A DNA stretch of 17,594 nt from a candidate division BRC1 bacterium ADurb.BinA292 (GTDB lineage Bacteria > Sumerlaeota > Sumerlaeia > MVZB01), in the NCBI GenBank assembly GCA_002068205.1, contig MVZB01000044.1:1-17594 (forward strand). The letters run 5' to 3'. Each line of letters opens with the position of its first letter. Within the stretch, counting starts at the first letter, position 1. A program made the translations under genes and the position numbers. This document shows, piece by piece, positions 14,975-17,594 of this stretch. The notes under the pieces were generated by a model. That model was not told the DNA's origin. It saw nothing but the letters and a program-made list of their open reading frames with translations, and made no database searches.

Positions 14975-16186
14975 TCATTCATTTCTTCCCGTCGGCATGT
15001 AGACCTTGAAATGCGTTCCGGCGCCGGGGGTGGAGGAGAATTCGATAGTGCCGCCGTGCTCCTCGACGATCTTGCGGGTCGCCGCCAGGCCAATGCCCGT
15101 GCCCCTCTTGCCCTTCGTCGAGAAGAACAGGTTGAAGACCCGGTCCTGGATCTCCAGCGGGATGCCGGTGCCGTTGTCGATCACCTCGATCAGCAACTGA
15201 TGGCGGCCGTCGAGGCGGCTCGTCCGGACGACGACCTTGCCGCCGCGCCCCTCGGGCATCGCCTCGATCGCGTTGGTCGTCAGGTTGAGCAGGACGTCGT
15301 AGAACGATTCGGGGTCGACCGACACTTCGTCGATGCCGCCGTCGAGGGCCGGCACGAGCTCGACCCCGCGCTCGTGCGCCAGTTCCTCGAGCGAGCGCAG
15401 CATGTCGATCACCATGCTGTTGAGGTTGACCGGCCGCAGGATCAGTTGCGACTGCCGGCTGAAGTTGAGCATGTTCTCGACCAGCCCGCGGATCTTGCGG
15501 TTGGCGCGCTTGAGCACCGACCAGCCCTCGCGGGCGCGCTCCAGCTGGCCCTGCGCCAGGCCGTTGTCGACCAGATACTCGCCCCCCTTCATCGTCAGCA
15601 GCACGTTCTTGATGTAGTGCGCCACGCCCGAGAGTGAGATCGCGACGGCGGCCAGCCGCTCGACCGTCAGCTTCGACTCATACATCCGGGCCTTCTCGAT
15701 CACGATCGCCACCTGCTTGCAGACCGTCTCGAAGAACAGGATTTCGTCGCGGCTGAATTCGTAGACCTCGGTCTTGCGCGCGGTCATCACGCCGATGATC
15801 TCCTCCTGGATGCGCAGCGGCGCGGCGAGGTAGGCGCGGCAGCCCAACTCAATCGCCGAATCGATCGGTTTGTAGCGCGGGTGGGTCGTGGCGTCGGTCA
15901 GCGCGATCGTCTGGTTCTCCAGCGCGATCCAGCCCGGGATCCCCTCGCCCAGGGCGAAGCGCGCGACGCCGAGCAGTTCGCGCTCGAAGCCGACGTTGCT
16001 GCGCAGGACCAGTTCCTTCTCCTCGTTCATCAGGTAGATCGAGCAGACCGGCACCTGCATGATGTCGCTGGTGATCCGCGCGATATGATCCAGGATGTCG
16101 TCGAGCAGCATCACCGAACCGACGAAATTGCTGATCTGGAGCAAACCCTCCAGAACCCGCGGAACCTGTTTGCGAACCGTTGTCAC
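14975..16186 (-). CDS. GAF-domain sensor histidine kinase
   Basis: A soluble 403-aa histidine kinase without membrane helices. The N-terminal two fifths (about 12-168) form a GAF sensor domain (VPVCSIYLMNEEKELVLRS, then LGEGIPGWIALENQ, AAPLRIQEEIIGVM). The dimerisation/phosphoacceptor helix carries an unusual H-box, SGVAHYIKN with His190, in place of the common SHE/DLR. The ATPase domain is intact: LNLTTNAIEAMPEG (Asn305), DNGTGI (337-342), FNLFFSTKGKRGTGIGLA. I prefer GTG 16186, which has GGAG 7 nt upstream, over ATG 16240, which would add 18 Pro/Arg-rich residues without a ribosome-binding site. There is no adjacent response regulator, so it is an orphan kinase. It may feed the receivers elsewhere in the genome. 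The ligand of the GAF domain is unknown. Confidence 0.92.
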   Translation of the reverse strand: MTTVRKQVPRVLEGLLQISNFVGSVMLLDDILDHIARITSDIMQVPVCSIYLMNEEKELVLRSNVGFERELLGVARFALGEGIPGWIALENQTIALTDATTHPRYKPIDSAIELGCRAYLAAPLRIQEEIIGVMTARKTEVYEFSRDEILFFETVCKQVAIVIEKARMYESKLTVERLAAVAISLSGVAHYIKNVLLTMKGGEYLVDNGLAQGQLERAREGWSVLKRANRKIRGLVENMLNFSRQSQLILRPVNLNSMVIDMLRSLEELAHERGVELVPALDGGIDEVSVDPESFYDVLLNLTTNAIEAMPEGRGGKVVVRTSRLDGRHQLLIEVIDNGTGIPLEIQDRVFNLFFSTKGKRGTGIGLAATRKIVEEHGGTIEFSSTPGAGTHFKVYMPTGRNE

Positions 16187-16471
16187 CACGCAACTCCAAG
16201 GGATGGTCGGCGGGAAGGGCGTGCCGGGGCGACGCACCATCGCCGGCGGCCAACACCCACCACACGCGCCAGCTTACCATCCCAGCCGGTGAAAGAACCA
16301 TCCCGTTTCGTCGGCGGCGATTTCAGGAAGCCGCCCCGGCGCGTGCCTTCGCCGGCAACCGGCGGGTTCAGCCGGCCGGTCGAGCGCCCGATAAGGAACG
16401 TATGCGCGGGCGGCCGGCGGCCCGGCCCCGCGCCCCCCCCATTCCGCGCCGACGGCGCCCCGGAAGACGCC

Positions 16472-17594
16472 ATGCTGACCACCGAACGGCCCACCCTGCG
16501 CGTCAACGACCGCCTGTTCGACGCCGGCACGCTTCGCATCCTCGACCTGCACGCCGACTACCAGTGCGCCAACACCGGCCATTGCTGCGGGCGCGCATGG
16601 AACATCCGCATCAGCGACCGGGAACACGGGCGGCTGACCGATGCCCTGCGGCGCGCCGGCCGCGGCCCGGAGGAGATTGAGCGGCACTTTTTCGCGGCGG
16701 GGGGCGACGGCGCGGAGCAACGCTGGCAGTTCGCGCGCGCCGCGTCGGGGCGCTGCATCTTCAACGGCGCGGGCGCCTGCGGCGAATCGACCTGCAACGC
16801 CCAGCGCGAACTGGGCCATGAGGTCCTGCCCGACGTCTGCCAGAGTTTTCCGCGGCTGGCCGTCGCCACACCCGCCGGCATCTACCTGACGCTGAGCTAC
16901 ACCTGCCCGACGGCGGTCAAGTCGCTCCTGAGCGAAGACCGGCTGGCGGAAGTCGCGCCGCGGGCGGTGTTTCAGCATCACCCCCGGCTGCAGGGGGCGA
17001 GCTTCGGCCCGGGCGCCGAACTCCCCTGGTTCGGCCAGCAGCCGACCGCCAGCTGGGAGGCCTGGGATTATTTCTGGCGCTGGGCGTCGCAGTTCGCCGC
17101 CCGCGCGGAGTTCACCCCGGCCCAGGCGCTGTATCTGATCGGCCAGGCCGTGGCCCATGTCGAGCGGAATGCCCCGGCCACCGGCCGGCTCGACGTGCTC
17201 GTCGATCTGCTCGACCAGATCGGCGCGCTGCCGGCCGCCGACCTGCGGCGCCACTGCGCGGCGATCGCGCCGCTGACCGAGCTGGGCGCGACCTACCTGA
17301 GCGTGATCCTCAACGTGCTGGCGAGCTGCGGCGTCGTGCCCGAGATCCTGCGCGGCGCGCGCGAGACGCTGGCGCGCCCCGGATCGCCGGAACGCGAGGC
17401 CCTGCTGCGCGAGTATGACGCCCGGGTGCGTCCCCGGCTTGCTGAATTCGAACGGATCGAGCGCAACTGGGTCGCCTCGCGGCTTTACGCCAACCCGCTT
17501 ATCTATCAGGCGAAACACCTGCGCGTCGGCTATTTTCTGGCGGTGCTGAACCTGATCCAGTGGCGGTTCACCGTGCTGCTGCTGGCGCTGCGCG
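16472..17594 (+). CDS. FliB/YkgJ-type cysteine-cluster protein (partial)
   Basis: The frame is open from ATG 16472 to the window edge, at least 374 codons, so the C-terminus is missing. Cysteines follow the FliB pattern: YQCANTGHCCGRAWNIRIS (Cys32, 38, 39), GRCIF (Cys95), then Cys103 and CNAQRELG (Cys108), LPDVCQSFPRL (Cys123) and LSYTCPTA (Cys145). Flagellin lysine-N-methylase FliB of Salmonella has the same order of CC-xx-W, C..Q..LG, C.xFPR and L.xxCP motifs. This class also falls in the YkgJ cysteine-cluster superfamily. Such proteins bind a metal or Fe-S cluster through these cysteines. No flagellar gene lies here, so methylation of flagellin is unproven. GGAAG at 16462-16466 precedes the ATG. 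The helical second half shows aromatic-rich segments. A dense open frame on the opposite strand is only its shadow. Confidence 0.78.
   Translation, partial: MLTTERPTLRVNDRLFDAGTLRILDLHADYQCANTGHCCGRAWNIRISDREHGRLTDALRRAGRGPEEIERHFFAAGGDGAEQRWQFARAASGRCIFNGAGACGESTCNAQRELGHEVLPDVCQSFPRLAVATPAGIYLTLSYTCPTAVKSLLSEDRLAEVAPRAVFQHHPRLQGASFGPGAELPWFGQQPTASWEAWDYFWRWASQFAARAEFTPAQALYLIGQAVAHVERNAPATGRLDVLVDLLDQIGALPAADLRRHCAAIAPLTELGATYLSVILNVLASCGVVPEILRGARETLARPGSPEREALLREYDARVRPRLAEFERIERNWVASRLYANPLIYQAKHLRVGYFLAVLNLIQWRFTVLLLALR

Noticed and set aside
16274..17518. 414-codon minus-strand frame at the right end
   Set aside because: It is antisense to a gene with the full FliB-type cysteine pattern, and its own sequence shows no family features.

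Overview
This is a GC-rich, gene-dense bacterial window (GC well above 60% by eye) holding twelve confident complete genes, two further complete genes whose family or role is less certain, and one gene cut by the right edge. The organism is not identifiable with certainty. A planctomycete or similar environmental lineage is my best inference, from several short-period intergenic repeats (6, 7 and 8 bp), an Rcp1-type response regulator cluster, a Tat-exported Fe/Mn superoxide dismutase, a Csp-type copper storage protein and loose Shine-Dalgarno use. No rRNA, tRNA, CRISPR array or transposase was seen.

Layout. 1-316 is a leader with a short octamer repeat and a good sigma70-like promoter. 317-4078 is a tight three-gene signalling operon with overlapping junctions: a CHASE3 membrane histidine kinase, a single-domain receiver and a soluble REC-PAS-kinase-REC hybrid. 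None has a DNA-binding output domain. 4406-5813 on the minus strand holds a cysteine-dense copper-storage protein and a secreted superoxide dismutase, separated by a 124-bp imperfect inverted repeat. A second inverted repeat buries the ribosome-binding site and start codon of the copper protein. 5814-6197 is a divergent intergenic region with ten near-perfect ATCGnn hexamers. 6198-9935 runs forward: a BFD-like [2Fe-2S] protein, an SDR oxidoreductase, an unrecognised coiled-coil/membrane protein with a strong promoter, and dprA.

9936-10213 contains the broken 5' end of what looks like an NmrA/epimerase-type Rossmann gene and a strong hairpin. It precedes a mannose-1-phosphate guanylyltransferase gene, a repeat-rich intergenic region and tag (3-methyladenine glycosylase I). 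12435-14917 is a ferrous-iron uptake operon: feoA, feoB and a 42-aa FeoB-associated Cys-rich membrane peptide. A GAF-domain histidine kinase on the minus strand converges on it. The window ends inside a FliB/YkgJ-type cysteine-cluster protein.

How the genes fit together. Much of the window concerns metals and oxygen: copper buffering in the cytosol, superoxide removal outside it, a small Fe-S protein and Fe(II) import. Signalling genes flank it on both sides. That these form one functional unit is inference; only the overlapping signalling operon and the feo operon are directly supported by gene spacing. The main oddities are the hairpin over the csp start, the different short-period repeats in four intergenic regions, the gene remnant before the guanylyltransferase gene, and the unrecognised membrane protein upstream of dprA.
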